Assembly: GCA_002189035.1 (NCBI GenBank)
Contig: NEEC01000045.1
Coordinates: forward strand, 1-38,221
DNA from: Utricularia gibba
Lineage: Eukaryota; Streptophyta; Magnoliopsida; Lamiales; Lentibulariaceae
Direction: 5' to 3'
DNA length: 38,221 nucleotides
Positions 1 through 13,230 of the stretch are shown here, piece by piece. A model generated the notes under the pieces. It searched no databases and was not told the DNA's origin. It was given only the letters and a program-made list of their open reading frames with translations. The stretch's first letter is position 1, and every line of letters starts with the position of its first letter. The translations under genes and the position numbers were made by a program.

Positions 1-227
1 AACATATGGTGTCAGAATTCATCTACTATGCGATCAAGTTGGAAAAAAGTCACATGCTACATCATGAATTTCGTGGCATCACTTATCCCAACACTGTTAT
101 ACACTCTGGATATGCGTAAATATTTATTTTTAATGAATCCCGTGCACGTGTGATTTTTAGGATGCACCCCGAATGATGATGCGCAATGAAATGACTACGT
201 CGCACATCCTGGTCCGCGAAGCACCTC
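1..227 (+). repeat. Partial A monomer tail cut by the window edge
   Basis: The window opens in AACATATGGTGTCAG, the 3-prime half of an A monomer (EcoRI-site variant), and runs through the tail and the start of the next core. It matches the reference A tail closely. Confidence 0.9.
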
Positions 228-3200
228 TTGCATAACATGCAGATCCTTGCTCTTCATAGCACACTGTTGGGAAGCCCTTTTCGAGCTCCAAGTATTATAA
301 TTTGGAGTTACGTTTGTCCGATAACTGTGGACATATTAAAAAAGGGCCACAACGAAAGGTGTCTCACGTGGCATTCCGTGGTGACTGCATTTAATAATGT
401 GCTTCATGTTCTCGAAATTGATGCGAACAACATACAAGGCAAAAGAATCAAATAGCCACTAGAGACATGGTATACGGGAATGGTGCATCAAGAATCAGAA
501 GTATCATAGCAACTAAATGCATCAACATATGGGTGTCAGAATTCATCTACTATGCGATCAAGTTGGAAAAAAGTCACATGCTACATCATGAATTTCGTGG
601 CATCACTTATCCCAACACTGTTTAACACTCTGGATATGCGTAAATATTTATTTTTAATGAATCCCGTGCACGTGTGATTTTTAGGATGCACCCCGAATGA
701 TGATGCGCAATGAAATGACTACGTCGCACATCCTGGTCCGCGAAGCACCTCTTGCATAACATGCAGATCCTTGCTCTTCATAGCACACTGTTGGGAAGCC
801 CTTTTCGAGCTCCAAGTATTATAATTTGGAGTTACGTTTGTCCGATAACTGTGGACATATTAAAAACAAGCCACAACGAAAAGTGTCTTAGGTGGCCTTC
901 CTTGGTGGCTGCGTCTAATAATGTGCTTCATGTTCTCGACATTGATGCAAAAACATACACGGCAAAAGAATCAAATAGCCACTAGAGACATGGTATACGG
1001 GAATGGTGCATCAAGAATCAGAAGTATCATAGCAACTAAATGCATCAACATATGGTGTCAACTTCATCTACTATGCGATCAAGATGGAAAAAAGTCACAT
1101 GCTACATCATGAATTTTCGTGGCATCACTTATCCCAACACTGTTATACACTCTGGATATGCGTAAATATTTATTTTTAATGAATCCCGTGCACGTGATTT
1201 TTAGGATGCACCCGAATGATGATGCGCAATGAAATGACTACGTCGCACATCCTGGTCCGCGAAGCACCTCTTGCATAACATGCAGATCCTTGCTCTTCAT
1301 AGCACACTGTTGGGAAGCCCTTTTCGAGCTCCAAGTATTATAATTTGGAGTTACGTTTGTCCGATAACTGTGGACATATTAAAAAAGGGCCACAACGAAA
1401 GGTGTCTCACGTGGCATTCCGTGGTGACTGCATTTAATAATGTGCTTCATGTTCTCGAAATTGATGCGAACAACATACAAGGCAAAAGAATCAAATAGCC
1501 ACTAGAGACATGGTATACGGGAATGGTGCATCAAGAATCAGAAGTATCATAGCAACTAAATGCATCAACATATGGTGTCAGAATTCATCTACTATGCGAT
1601 CAAGTTGGAAAAAAGTCACATGCTACATCATGAATTTCGTGGCATCACTTATCCCAACACTGTTATACACTCTGGATATGCGTAAATATTTATTTTTAAT
1701 GAATCCCGTGCACGTGTGATTTTTAGGATGCACCCCGAATGATGATGCGCAATGAAATGACTACGTCGCACATCCTGGTCCGCGAAGCACCTCTTGCATA
1801 ACATGCAGATCCTTGCTCTTCATAGCACACTGTTGGGAAGCCCTTTTCGAGCTCCAAGTATTATAATTTGGAGTTACGTTTGTCCGATAACTGTGGACAT
1901 ATTAAAAAAGCCACAACGAAAAGGTGTCTTACGTGGCTTTCCGGTGGCTGCATTTAAGAATGTGCTTCTCGTTCTCGAAATTGATGAAACAACATACACG
2001 GCAAAAGAATCAAATAGCCACTAGAGACATGGTATGGGAATGGTGCATCAAGAATCAGAAGTATCATAGCAACTAAATGCATCAACATATGGTGTCAAAT
2101 TCATCTATATGCGATCAAGATGGAAAAAAAGTCACATGCTACATCATGAATTTCGTGGCATCACTTATCCCAACACTGTTATACACTCTGGATATGCGTA
2201 AATATTTATTTTTAATGAATCCGTGCACGTGTGATTTTTAGGATGCACCCCGAATGATGATGCGCAATGAAATGACTACGTCGCACATCCTGGTCCGCGA
2301 AGCACCTCTTGCATAACATGCAGATCCTTGCTCTTCATAGCACACTGTTGGGAAGCCCTTTTCGAGCTCCAAGTATTATAATTTGGAGTTACGTTTGTCC
2401 GATAACTGTGGACATATTAAAAACAAGCCACAACGAAAAGTGTCTCACGTGCATTCCTTGGTGCTGCGTTAATAATGTGCTTCATGTTCTCGAAATTGAT
2501 GCGAACAACATACAAGGCAAAAGAATCAAATAGCCACTAGAGACATGGTATACGGGAATGGTGCATCAAGAATCAGAAGTATCATAGCAACTAAATGCAT
2601 CAACATATGGTGTCAATTCATCTACTATGCGATCAAGTTGGAAAAAAGTCACATGCTACATCATGAATTTCGTGGCATCACTTATCCCAACACTGTTATA
2701 CACTCTGGATATGCGTAAATATTTATTTTTAATGAATCCCGTGCACGTGTGATTTTTAGGATGCACCCCGAATGATGATGCGCAATGAAATGACTACGTC
2801 GCACATCCTGGTCCGCGAAGCACCTCTTGCATAACATGCAGATCCTTGCTTCATAGCACACTGTTGGGAAGCCCTTTTCGAGCTCCAAGTATTATAATTT
2901 GGAGTTACGTTTGTCCGATAACTGTGGACATATTAAAAAAGGGCCACAACGAAAGTGTCTCACGTGGCTTTCCGTGGTGACTGCATTTAATAATGTGCTT
3001 CATGTTCTCGAATTGATGCAAACAACATACAAGGCAAAAGAATCAAATAGCCACTAGAGACATGGTATACGGGAATGGTGCATCAAGAATCAGAAGTATC
3101 ATAGCAACTAAATGCATCAACATATGGTGTCAGAATTCATCTACTATGCGATCAAGTTGGAAAAAAGTCACATGCTACATCATGAATTTCGTGGCATCAC

Positions 3201-4379
3201 TTATCCCAACACTGTTATACACTCTGGATATGCGTAAATATTTATTTTTAATGAATCCCGTGCACGTGTGATTTTTAGGATGCACCCCGAATGATGATGC
3301 GCAATGAAATGACTACGTCGCACATCCTGGTCCGCGAAGCACCTCTTGCATAACATGCAGATCCTTGCTCTTCATAGCACACTGTTGGGAAGCCCTTTTC
3401 GAGCTCCAAGTATTATAATTTGGAGTTACGTTTGTCCGATAACTGTGGACATATTAAAAAAGCCACAACGAAAGTGTCTCACGTGCTTTCCGTGGTGCTG
3501 CGTTTAATAATGTGCTTCTCGTTCTCGAAATTGATGCAAACAACATACAAGGCAAAAGAATCAAATAGCCACTAGAGACATGGTATACGGGAATGGTGCA
3601 TCAAGAATCAGAAGTATCATAGCAACTAAATGCATCAACATATGGTGTCAAATTCATCTATATGCGATCAAGATGGAAAAAAGTCACATGTTACATCATG
3701 AATTTCGTGGCATCACTTATCCCAACACTGTTTATACACTCTGGATATGCGTAAATATTTATTTTTAATGAATCCCGTGCACGTGTGATTTTTAGGATGC
3801 ACCCCGAATGATGATGCGCAATGAAATGACTACGTCGCACATCCTGGTCCGCGAAGCACCTCTTGCATAACATGCAGATCCTTGCTCTTCATAGCACACT
3901 GTTGGGAAGCCCTTTTCGAGCTCCAAGTATTATAATTTGGAGTTACGTTTGTCCGATAACTGTGGACATATTAAAAAAGGGCCACAACGAAAGGTGTCTC
4001 ACGTGCATTCGTGGTGACTGTTTAATAATGTGCTTCATGTTCTCGAATTGATGCGAACAACATACAAGGCAAAAGAATCAAATAGCCACTAGAGACATGG
4101 TATACGGGAATGGTGCATCAAGAATCAGAAGTATCATAGCAACTAAATGCATCAACATATGGTGTCAGAATTCATCTATATGCGATCAAGTTGGAAAAAA
4201 GTCACATGCTACATCATGAATTTCGTGGCATCACTTATCCCAACACTGTTATACACTCTGGATATGCGTAAATATTTATTTTTAATGAATCCCGTGCACG
4301 TGTGATTTTTAGGATGCACCCCGAATGATGATGCGCAATGAAATGACTACGTCGCACATCCTGGTCCGCGAAGCACCTC
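228..4379 (+). repeat. Eight A-like and A/B-hybrid monomers
   Basis: Monomers start at 228, 752, 1271, 1794, 2309, 2827, 3346 and 3863, spaced 515-524 bp. Those at 228 and 1271 are ordinary A in V1. Those at 752, 1794, 2309 and 3346 mix A and B bases in V1; 2827 and 3863 are A with single-base losses. None has the B-type 13-bp insertion, so the 1059-bp order is not present here. Many one-base losses fall where A and B disagree, for example GTGCTGC at 2461 for GTGACTGC/GTGGCTGC. An extra G (ATGGGTGTC) occurs near 530. Could be an older array edge or a mixed consensus. Confidence 0.85.
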
Positions 4380-7300
4380 TTGCATAACATGCAGATCCTT
4401 GCTCTTCATAGCACACTGTTGGGAAGCCCTTTTCGAGCTCCAAGTATTATAATTTGGAGTTACGTTTGTCCGATAACTGTGGACATATTAAAAACAAGCC
4501 ACAACGAAAAGTGTCTAGGTGTCCTTTCTTGGTGGCTGCGTCTAAGAATGTGCTTCTCGTTCTCGACATTGATGCAAATGGGATACACGGCAAAAGAATC
4601 AAATAGCCACTAGAGACATGGTGTATGGGAATGGTGCATCAAGAATCAGAAGTATCATAGCAACTAATTGAATCAATCAACAGCCAAAACATATGGTGTC
4701 AAATTCATCGGATATGCGATCAAGATGGAAAAAAGTCACATGTTACATCATGAATTTCGTGGCATCACTTATCCCAACACTGTTGTATACTCTGGATATG
4801 CGTAAATATTTATTTTTAATGAATCCCGTGCACGTGTGATTTTCGGCTGCACCCCGAATGGTGATGCGCAATGAAATGACTACGTCGCACATCCTGGTCC
4901 GCGAAACACCTCTTGCATAACATGCAGATCCTTGCTCTTCATAGCACACTGTTGGGAAGCCCTTTTCGAGCTCCAAGTATTATAATTTGGAGTTACGTTT
5001 GTCCGATAACTGTGGACATATTAAAAAAGGGCCACAACGAAAGGTGTCTCACGTGGCATTCCGTGGTGACTGCATTTAATAATGTGCTTCATGTTCTCGA
5101 AATTGATGCGAACAACATACAAGGCAAAAGAATCAAATAGCCACTAGAGACATGGTATACGGGAATGGTGCATCAAGAATCAGAAGTATCATAGCAACTA
5201 AATGCATCAACATATGGTGTCAGAATTCATCTACTATGCGATCAAGTTGGAAAAAAGTCACATGCTACATCATGAATTTCGTGGCATCACTTATCCCAAC
5301 ACTGTTATACACTCTGGATATGCGTAAATATTTATTTTTAATGAATCCCGTGCACGTGTGATTTTTAGGATGCACCCCGAATGATGATGCGCAATGAAAT
5401 GACTACGTCGCACATCCTGGTCCGCGAAGCACCTCTTGCATAACATGCAGATCCTTGCTCTTCATAGCACACTGTTGGGAAGCCCTTTTCGAGCTCCAAG
5501 TATTATAATTTGGAGTTACGTTTGTCCGATAACTGTGGACATATTAAAAACAAGCCACAACGAAAAGTGTCTTAGGTGTTGGTGGCTGCGTCTAAGAATG
5601 TGCTTCTCGTTCTCGACATTGATGCAAATGGGATACACGGCAAAAGAATCAAATAGCCACTAGAGACATGGTGTATGGGAATGGTGCATCAAGAATCAGA
5701 AGTATCATAGCAACTAATTGAATCAATCAACAGCCAAAACATATGGTGTCAAACTTCATCGGATATGCGATCAAGATGGAAAAAAGTCACATGTTACATC
5801 ATGAATTTCGTGGCATCACTTATCCCAACACTGTTGTATACTCAGGATATGCGTAAATATTTATTTTTAAAAATCCGTGCACGTGTGATTTTTCGGATGC
5901 ATCCCGAATGATGATGCGCAATGAAATGACTACGTCGCACATCCTGGTCCGCGAAGCACCTCTTGCATAACATGCAGATCCTTGCTCTTCATAGCACACT
6001 GTTGGGAAGCCCTTTTCGAGCTCCAAGTATTATAATTTGGAGTTACGTTTGTCCGATAACTGTGGACATATTAAAAAAGCCACAACGAAAAGTGTCTTAG
6101 GTGTCCTTTCTTGGTGCTGCTGCGTTCTCGACATTGATGCAAATGGGATACACGGCAAAAGAATCAAATAGCCACTAGAGACATGGTGTAGGGAATGGTG
6201 CATCAAGAATCAGAAGTATCATAGCAACTAATTGAATCAATCAACAGCCAAAACATATGGTGTCAAACTTCATCGGATATGCGATCAAGATGGAAAAAAG
6301 TCACATGTTACATCATGAATTTCGTGGCATCACTTATCCCAACACTGTTATATACTCTGGATATGCGTAAATATTTATTTTTAATGAATCCGTGCACGTG
6401 TGATTTTTAGGATGCACCCGAATGATGATGCGCAATGAAATGACTACGTCGCACATCCTGGTCCGCGAAGCACCTCTTGCATAACATGCAGATCCTTGCT
6501 CTTCATAGCACACTGTTGGGAAGCCCTTTTCGAGCTCCAAGTATTATAATTTGGAGTTACGTTTGTCCGATAACTGTGGACATATTAAAAAAGGGCCACA
6601 ACGAAAGGTGTCTCACGTGGCATTCCGTGGTGACTGCATTTAATAATGTGCTTCATGTTCTCGAAATTGATGCGAACAACATACAAGGCAAAAGAATCAA
6701 ATAGCCACTAGAGACATGGTATACGGGAATGGTGCATCAAGAATCAGAAGTATCATAGCAACTAAATGCATCAACATATGGTGTCAGAATTCATCTACTA
6801 TGCGATCAAGTTGGAAAAAAGTCACATGCTACATCATGAATTTCGTGGCATCACTTATCCCAACACTGTTATACACTCTGGATATGCGTAAATATTTATT
6901 TTTAATGAATCCCGTGCACGTGTGATTTTTAGGATGCACCCCGAATGATGATGCGCAATGAAATGACTACGTCGCACATCCTGGTCCGCGAAGCACCTCT
7001 TGCATAACATGCAGATCCTTGCTCTTCATAGCACACTGTTGGGAAGCCCTTTTCGAGCTCCAAGTATTATAATTTGGAGTTACGTTTGTCCGATAACTGT
7101 GGACATATTAAAAACAAGCCACAACGAAAAGTGTCTTAGGTGTCCTTTCTTGGTGGCTGCGTCTAAGAATGTGCTTCTCGTTCTCGACATTGATGCAAAT
7201 GGGATACACGGCAAAAGAATCAAATAGCCACTAGAGACATGGTGTATGGGAATGGTGCATCAAGAATCAGAAGTATCATAGCAACTAATTGAATCAATCA

Positions 7301-10300
7301 ACAGCCAAAACATATGGTGTCAAACTTCATCGGATATGCGATCAAGATGGAAAAAAGTCACATGTTACATCATGAATTTCGTGGCATCACTTATCCCAAC
7401 ACTGTTGTATACTCAGGATATGCGTAAATATTTATTTTTAACAAATCCGGTGCACGTGTGATTTTTCGGCTGCATCCCGAATGTGATGCGCAATGAAATG
7501 ACTACGTCGCACATCCTGGTCCGCGAAACACCTCTTGCATAACATGCAGATCCTTGCTCTTCATAGCACACTGTTGGGAAGCCCTTTTCGAGCTCCAAGT
7601 ATTATAATTTGGAGTTACGTTTGTCCGATAACTGTGGACATATTAAAAAAGGGCCACAACGAAAGGTGTCTCACGTGGCATTCCGTGGTGACTGCATTTA
7701 ATAATGTGCTTCATGTTCTCGAAATTGATGCGAACAACATACAAGGCAAAAGAATCAAATAGCCACTAGAGACATGGTATACGGGAATGGTGCATCAAGA
7801 ATCAGAAGTATCATAGCAACTAAATGCATCAACATATGGTGTCAGAATTCATCTACTATGCGATCAAGTTGGAAAAAAGTCACATGCTACATCATGAATT
7901 TCGTGGCATCACTTATCCCAACACTGTTATACACTCTGGATATGCGTAAATATTTATTTTTAATGAATCCCGTGCACGTGTGATTTTTAGGATGCACCCC
8001 GAATGATGATGCGCAATGAAATGACTACGTCGCACATCCTGGTCCGCGAAGCACCTCTTGCATAACATGCAGATCCTTGCTCTTCATAGCACACTGTTGG
8101 GAAGCCCTTTTCGAGCTCCAAGTATTATAATTTGGAGTTACGTTTGTCCGATAACTGTGGACATATTAAAAACAAGCCACAACGAAAAGTGTCTTAGGTG
8201 TCCTTTCTTGGTGGCTGCGTCTAAGAATGTGCTTCTCGTTCTCGACATTGATGCAAATGGGATACACGGCAAAAGAATCAAATAGCCACTAGAGACATGG
8301 TGTATGGGAATGGCATCAAGAATCAGAAGTATCATAGCAACTAATTGAATCAATCAACAGCCAAAACATATGGTGTCAAACTTCATCGGATATGCGATCA
8401 AGATGGAAAAAAGTCACATGTTACATCATGAATTTCGTGGCATCACTTATCCCAACACTGTTGTATACTCGGATATGCGTAAATATTTATTTTTAACAAA
8501 TCCGTGCACGTGTGATTTTTAGGATGCACCCCGAATGGTGATGCGCAATGAAATGACTACGTCGCACATCCTGGTCCGCGAAACACCTCTTGCATAACAT
8601 GCAGATCCTTGCTCTTCATAGCACACTGTTGGGAAGCCCTTTTCGAGCTCCAAGTATTATAATTTGGAGTTACGTTTGTCCGATAACTGTGGACATATTA
8701 AAAAAGGGCCACAACGAAAGGTGTCTCACGTGGCATTCCGTGGTGACTGCATTTAATAATGTGCTTCATGTTCTCGAAATTGATGCGAACAACATACAAG
8801 GCAAAAGAATCAAATAGCCACTAGAGACATGGTATACGGGAATGGTGCATCAAGAATCAGAAGTATCATAGCAACTAAATGCATCAACATATGGTGTCAG
8901 AATTCATCTACTATGCGATCAAGTTGGAAAAAAGTCACATGCTACATCATGAATTTCGTGGCATCACTTATCCCAACACTGTTATACACTCTGGATATGC
9001 GTAAATATTTATTTTTAATGAATCCCGTGCACGTGTGATTTTTAGGATGCACCCCGAATGATGATGCGCAATGAAATGACTACGTCGCACATCCTGGTCC
9101 GCGAAGCACCTCTTGCATAACATGCAGATCCTTGCTCTTCATAGCACACTGTTGGGAAGCCCTTTTCGAGCTCCAAGTATTATAATTTGGAGTTACGTTT
9201 GTCCGATAACTGTGGACATATTAAAAACAAGCCACAACGAAAAGTGTCTTAGGTGTCCTTTCTTGGTGGCTGCGTCTAAGAATGTGCTTCTCGTTCTCGA
9301 CATTGATGCAAATGGGATACACGGCAAAAGAATCAAATAGCCACTAGAGACATGGTGTATGGGAATGGTGCATCAAGAATCAGAAGTATCATAGCAACTA
9401 ATTGAATCAATCAACAGCCAAAACATATGGTGTCAAACTTCATCGGATATGCGATCAAGATGGAAAAAAGTCACATGTTACATCATGAATTTCGTGGCAT
9501 CACTTATCCCAACACTGTTGTATACTCAGGATATGCGTAAATATTTATTTTTAACAAATCCGTGCACGTGTGATTTTTCTGCATCCCGAATGGTGATGCG
9601 CAATGAAATGACTACGTCGCACATCCTGGTCCGCGAATCTTGCATAACATGCAGATCCTTGCTCTTCATAGCACACTGTTGGGAAGCCCTTTTCGAGCTC
9701 CAAGTATTATAATTTGGAGTTACGTTTGTCCGATAACTGTGGACATATTAAAAAAGGGCCACAACGAAAGGTGTCTCACGTGGCATTCCGTGGTGACTGC
9801 ATTTAATAATGTGCTTCATGTTCTCGAAATTGATGCGAACAACATACAAGGCAAAAGAATCAAATAGCCACTAGAGACATGGTATACGGGAATGGTGCAT
9901 CAAGAATCAGAAGTATCATAGCAACTAAATGCATCAACATATGGTGTCAGAATTCATCTACTATGCGATCAAGTTGGAAAAAAGTCACATGCTACATCAT
10001 GAATTTCGTGGCATCACTTATCCCAACACTGTTATACACTCTGGATATGCGTAAATATTTATTTTTAATGAATCCCGTGCACGTGTGATTTTTAGGATGC
10101 ACCCCGAATGATGATGCGCAATGAAATGACTACGTCGCACATCCTGGTCCGCGAAGCACCTCTTGCATAACATGCAGATCCTTGCTCTTCATAGCACACT
10201 GTTGGGAAGCCCTTTTCGAGCTCCAAGTATTATAATTTGGAGTTACGTTTGTCCGATAACTGTGGACATATTAAAAACAAGCCACAACGAAAAGTGTCTT

Positions 10301-10675
10301 AGGTGTCCTTTCTTGGTGGCTGCGTCTAAGAATGTGCTTCTCGTTCTCGACATTGATGCAAATGGGATACACGGCAAAAGAATCAAATAGCCACTAGAGA
10401 CATGGTGTATGGGAATGGTGCATCAAGAATCAGAAGTATCATAGCAACTAATCAATCAACGGTGTCAAACTTCATCGGATATGCGATCAAGATGGAAAAA
10501 AGTCACATGTTACATCATGAATTTCGTGGCATCACTTATCCCAACACTGTTGTATACTCAGGATATGCGTAAATATTTATTTTTAACAAATCCGGTGCAC
10601 GTGTGATTTTTCGATCCCGAATGGTGATGCGCAATGAAATGACTACGTCGCACATCCTGGTCCGCGAAACACCTC
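4380..10675 (+). repeat. Alternating B/A block with small deletions
   Basis: Monomer starts: B 4380, A 4913, B 5436, B-like 5963, A 6477, B 7000, A 7535, B 8058, A 8590, B 9113, A 9640, B 10163. The A units match the reference; most defects sit in B units, in V1 or the tail (for example ATGTGATG at 7481, CTCGGATA at 8469, a shortened TTTTTCTGCATCC near 9577, a lost V2 part at 10450-10463). A five-base loss at the core border precedes the A unit at 9640. Spacings vary between 513 and 536 bp. Confidence 0.85.
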
Positions 10676-12786
10676 TTGCATAACATGCAGATCCTTGCTC
10701 TTCATAGCACACTGTTGGGAAGCCCTTTTCGAGCTCCAAGTATTATAATTTGGAGTTACGTTTGTCCGATAACTGTGGACATATTAAAAAAGGGCCACAA
10801 CGAAAGGTGTCTCACGTGGCATTCCGTGGTGACTGCATTTAATAATGTGCTTCATGTTCTCGAAATTGATGCGAACAACATACAAGGCAAAAGAATCAAA
10901 TAGCCACTAGAGACATGGTATACGGGAATGGTGCATCAAGAATCAGAAGTATCATAGCAACTAAATGCATCAACATATGGTGTCAGAATTCATCTACTAT
11001 GCGATCAAGTTGGAAAAAAGTCACATGCTACATCATGAATTTCGTGGCATCACTTATCCCAACACTGTTATACACTCTGGATATGCGTAAATATTTATTT
11101 TTAATGAATCCCGTGCACGTGTGATTTTTAGGATGCACCCCGAATGATGATGCGCAATGAAATGACTACGTCGCACATCCTGGTCCGCGAAGCACCTCTT
11201 GCATAACATGCAGATCCTTGCTCTTCATAGCACACTGTTGGGAAGCCCTTTTCGAGCTCCAAGTATTATAATTTGGAGTTACGTTTGTCCGATAACTGTG
11301 GACATATTAAAAACAAGCCACAACGAAAAGTGTCTTAGGTGTCCTTTCTTGGTGGCTGCGTCTAAGAATGTGCTTCTCGTTCTCGACATTGATGCAAATG
11401 GGATACACGGCAAAAGAATCAAATAGCCACTAGAGACATGGTGTATGGGAATGGTGCATCAAGAATCAGAAGTATCATAGCAACTAATTGAATCAATCAA
11501 CAGCCAAAACATATGGTGTCAAACTTCATCGGATATGCGATCAAGATGGAAAAAAGTCACATGTTACATCATGAATTTCGTGGCATCACTTATCCCAACA
11601 CTGTTGTATACTCAGGATATGCGTAAATATTTATTTTTAACAAATCCGGTGCACGTGTGATTTTTCGGCTGCATCCCGAATGGTGATGCGCAATGAAATG
11701 ACTACGTCGCACATCCTGGTCCGCGAAACACCTCTTGCATAACATGCAGATCCTTGCTCTTCATAGCACACTGTTGGGAAGCCCTTTTCGAGCTCCAAGT
11801 ATTATAATTTGGAGTTACGTTTGTCCGATAACTGTGGACATATTAAAAAAGGGCCACAACGAAAGGTGTCTCACGTGGCATTCCGTGGTGACTGCATTTA
11901 ATAATGTGCTTCATGTTCTCGAAATTGATGCGAACAACATACAAGGCAAAAGAATCAAATAGCCACTAGAGACATGGTATACGGGAATGGTGCATCAAGA
12001 ATCAGAAGTATCATAGCAACTAAATGCATCAACATATGGTGTCAGAATTCATCTACTATGCGATCAAGTTGGAAAAAAGTCACATGCTACATCATGAATT
12101 TCGTGGCATCACTTATCCCAACACTGTTATACACTCTGGATATGCGTAAATATTTATTTTTAATGAATCCCGTGCACGTGTGATTTTTAGGATGCACCCC
12201 GAATGATGATGCGCAATGAAATGACTACGTCGCACATCCTGGTCCGCGAAGCACCTCTTGCATAACATGCAGATCCTTGCTCTTCATAGCACACTGTTGG
12301 GAAGCCCTTTTCGAGCTCCAAGTATTATAATTTGGAGTTACGTTTGTCCGATAACTGTGGACATATTAAAAACAAGCCACAACGAAAAGTGTCTTAGGTG
12401 TCCTTTCTTGGTGGCTGCGTCTAAGAATGTGCTTCTCGTTCTCGACATTGATGCAAATGGGATACACGGCAAAAGAATCAAATAGCCACTAGAGACATGG
12501 TGTATGGGAATGGTGCATCAAGAATCAGAAGTATCATAGCAACTAATTGAATCAATCAACAGCCAAAACATATGGTGTCAAACTTCATCGGATATGCGAT
12601 CAAGATGGAAAAAAGTCACATGTTACATCATGAATTTCGTGGCATCACTTATCCCAACACTGTTGTATACTCAGGATATGCGTAAATATTTATTTTTAAC
12701 AAATCCGGTGCACGTGTGATTTTTCGGCTGCATCCCGAATGGTGATGCGCAATGAAATGACTACGTCGCACATCCTGGTCCGCGAA

Positions 12787-12787
12787 A
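12787..12787. other. G/A variant site marking B-to-A junctions
   Basis: The base in GCGAARCACC is always G before B monomers but G or A before A monomers. Listing by the A monomer that follows: A at 4913, 7535, 8590, 10676, 11735, 12794; G at 13853, 14912, 15970, 17028, 18086, 19413; A at 20472; G at 21531; A at 22590, 23649; G at 26339, 27398; A at 28420, 29479; G at 30538; A at 31597, 32656 and at 34755-37925. In clean blocks it is almost the only difference among units. Confidence 0.85.
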
Positions 12788-12851
12788 CACCTCTTGCATA
12801 ACATGCAGATCCTTGCTCTTCATAGCACACTGTTGGGAAGCCCTTTTCGAG

Positions 12852-12873
12852 CTCCAAGTATTATAATTTGGAG
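12852..12873. other. Inverted repeat in the core (6-bp arms, 10-nt AT loop)
   Basis: CTCCAA at 12852-12857 pairs with TTGGAG at 12868-12873 around ten A/T-rich bases that include ATTATAAT, itself a palindrome. It overlaps the perfect palindrome GAGCTC at 12849-12854. The element is present in nearly every monomer, so it recurs about every 530 bp. Short dyads able to form non-B structures are known enrichments of centromeric satellites lacking CENP-B boxes; that this one extrudes is inference. Confidence 0.6.
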
Positions 12874-12930
12874 TTACGTTTGTCCGATAACTGTGGACAT
12901 ATTAAAAAAGGGCCACAACGAAAGGTGTCT

Positions 12931-12936
12931 CACGTG
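12931..12936. other. A-specific CACGTG (E-box/G-box core) in V1
   Basis: The perfect palindrome CACGTG occurs in V1 of A monomers and is lost in B, which reads TTAGGTG. Together with the tail copies this gives three CACGTG sites per 1059-bp unit. CACGTG is the core for bHLH and bZIP factors in eukaryotes; any occupancy here is unknown. Confidence 0.4.
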
Positions 12937-13137
12937 GCATTCCGTGGTGACTGCATTTAATAATGTGCTTCATGTTCTCGAAATTGATGCGAACAACATA
13001 CAAGGCAAAAGAATCAAATAGCCACTAGAGACATGGTATACGGGAATGGTGCATCAAGAATCAGAAGTATCATAGCAACTAAATGCATCAACATATGGTG
13101 TCAGAATTCATCTACTATGCGATCAAGTTGGAAAAAA

Positions 13138-13145
13138 GTCACATG
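13138..13145. other. GTCACATG motif (conserved in every monomer type)
   Basis: GTCACATG follows an A-run in both A and B (13138-13145; B copy 13674-13681) and is kept even in truncated monomers such as the one at 19217. It matches RTCACRTG, the CDEI site bound by Cbf1 at budding-yeast point centromeres, but no CDEIII-like sequence follows, so the match is recorded only as a conserved motif. Confidence 0.35.
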
Positions 13146-13230
13146 CTACATCATGAATTTCGTGGCATCACTTATCCCAACACTGTTATACACTCTGGAT
13201 ATGCGTAAATATTTATTTTTAATGAATCCC

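Larger units (their letters stand above)
12744..12908 (+). repeat. Invariant 165-bp satellite core (reference copy)
   Basis: From GATGCGCAATG to ATTAAAAA this stretch is the same in A and B monomers apart from one G/A site at 12787. About 70 of the 76 copies in the window look intact. Visible exceptions are the copies starting near 2827 (two bases missing), 9640 (five bases missing), 24396, 25559 and 27583 (truncated), and a changed right edge at 24811. It holds the palindrome GAGCTC at 12849-12854 and a 22-bp dyad at 12852-12873. Its length is close to one nucleosome plus a short linker. A binding role is inference only; no protein motif match was recognised. Confidence 0.9.

Noticed and set aside
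228-455. Recurring 75-aa open frame beginning MHNMQ, once in nearly every monomer
   Set aside because: It begins at TTG, not ATG, sits mostly in the conserved core, changes frame or length whenever V1 loses a base, and has no domain. Its conservation is that of the DNA repeat.
2682-2888. Minus-strand open frames beginning MELEKGF
   Set aside because: They are antisense shadows of the same core and end variably in the tail.
3062-3271. Recurring 69-aa open frame beginning MVYGN in A monomers
   Set aside because: Present only because A monomers are identical; B monomers and hybrids break it, and no codon-position bias or domain is seen.
12777-12791. Pol III B-box-like GGTCCGCGAARCACC with a downstream T-run
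   Set aside because: Too few matches to GGTTCGANNCC, and no convincing A box at a suitable distance.
13138-13145. Yeast CDEI-like GTCACATG as part of a point centromere
   Set aside because: The 8-mer fits RTCACRTG, but there is no CDEIII-like element and the locus is a long tandem satellite.
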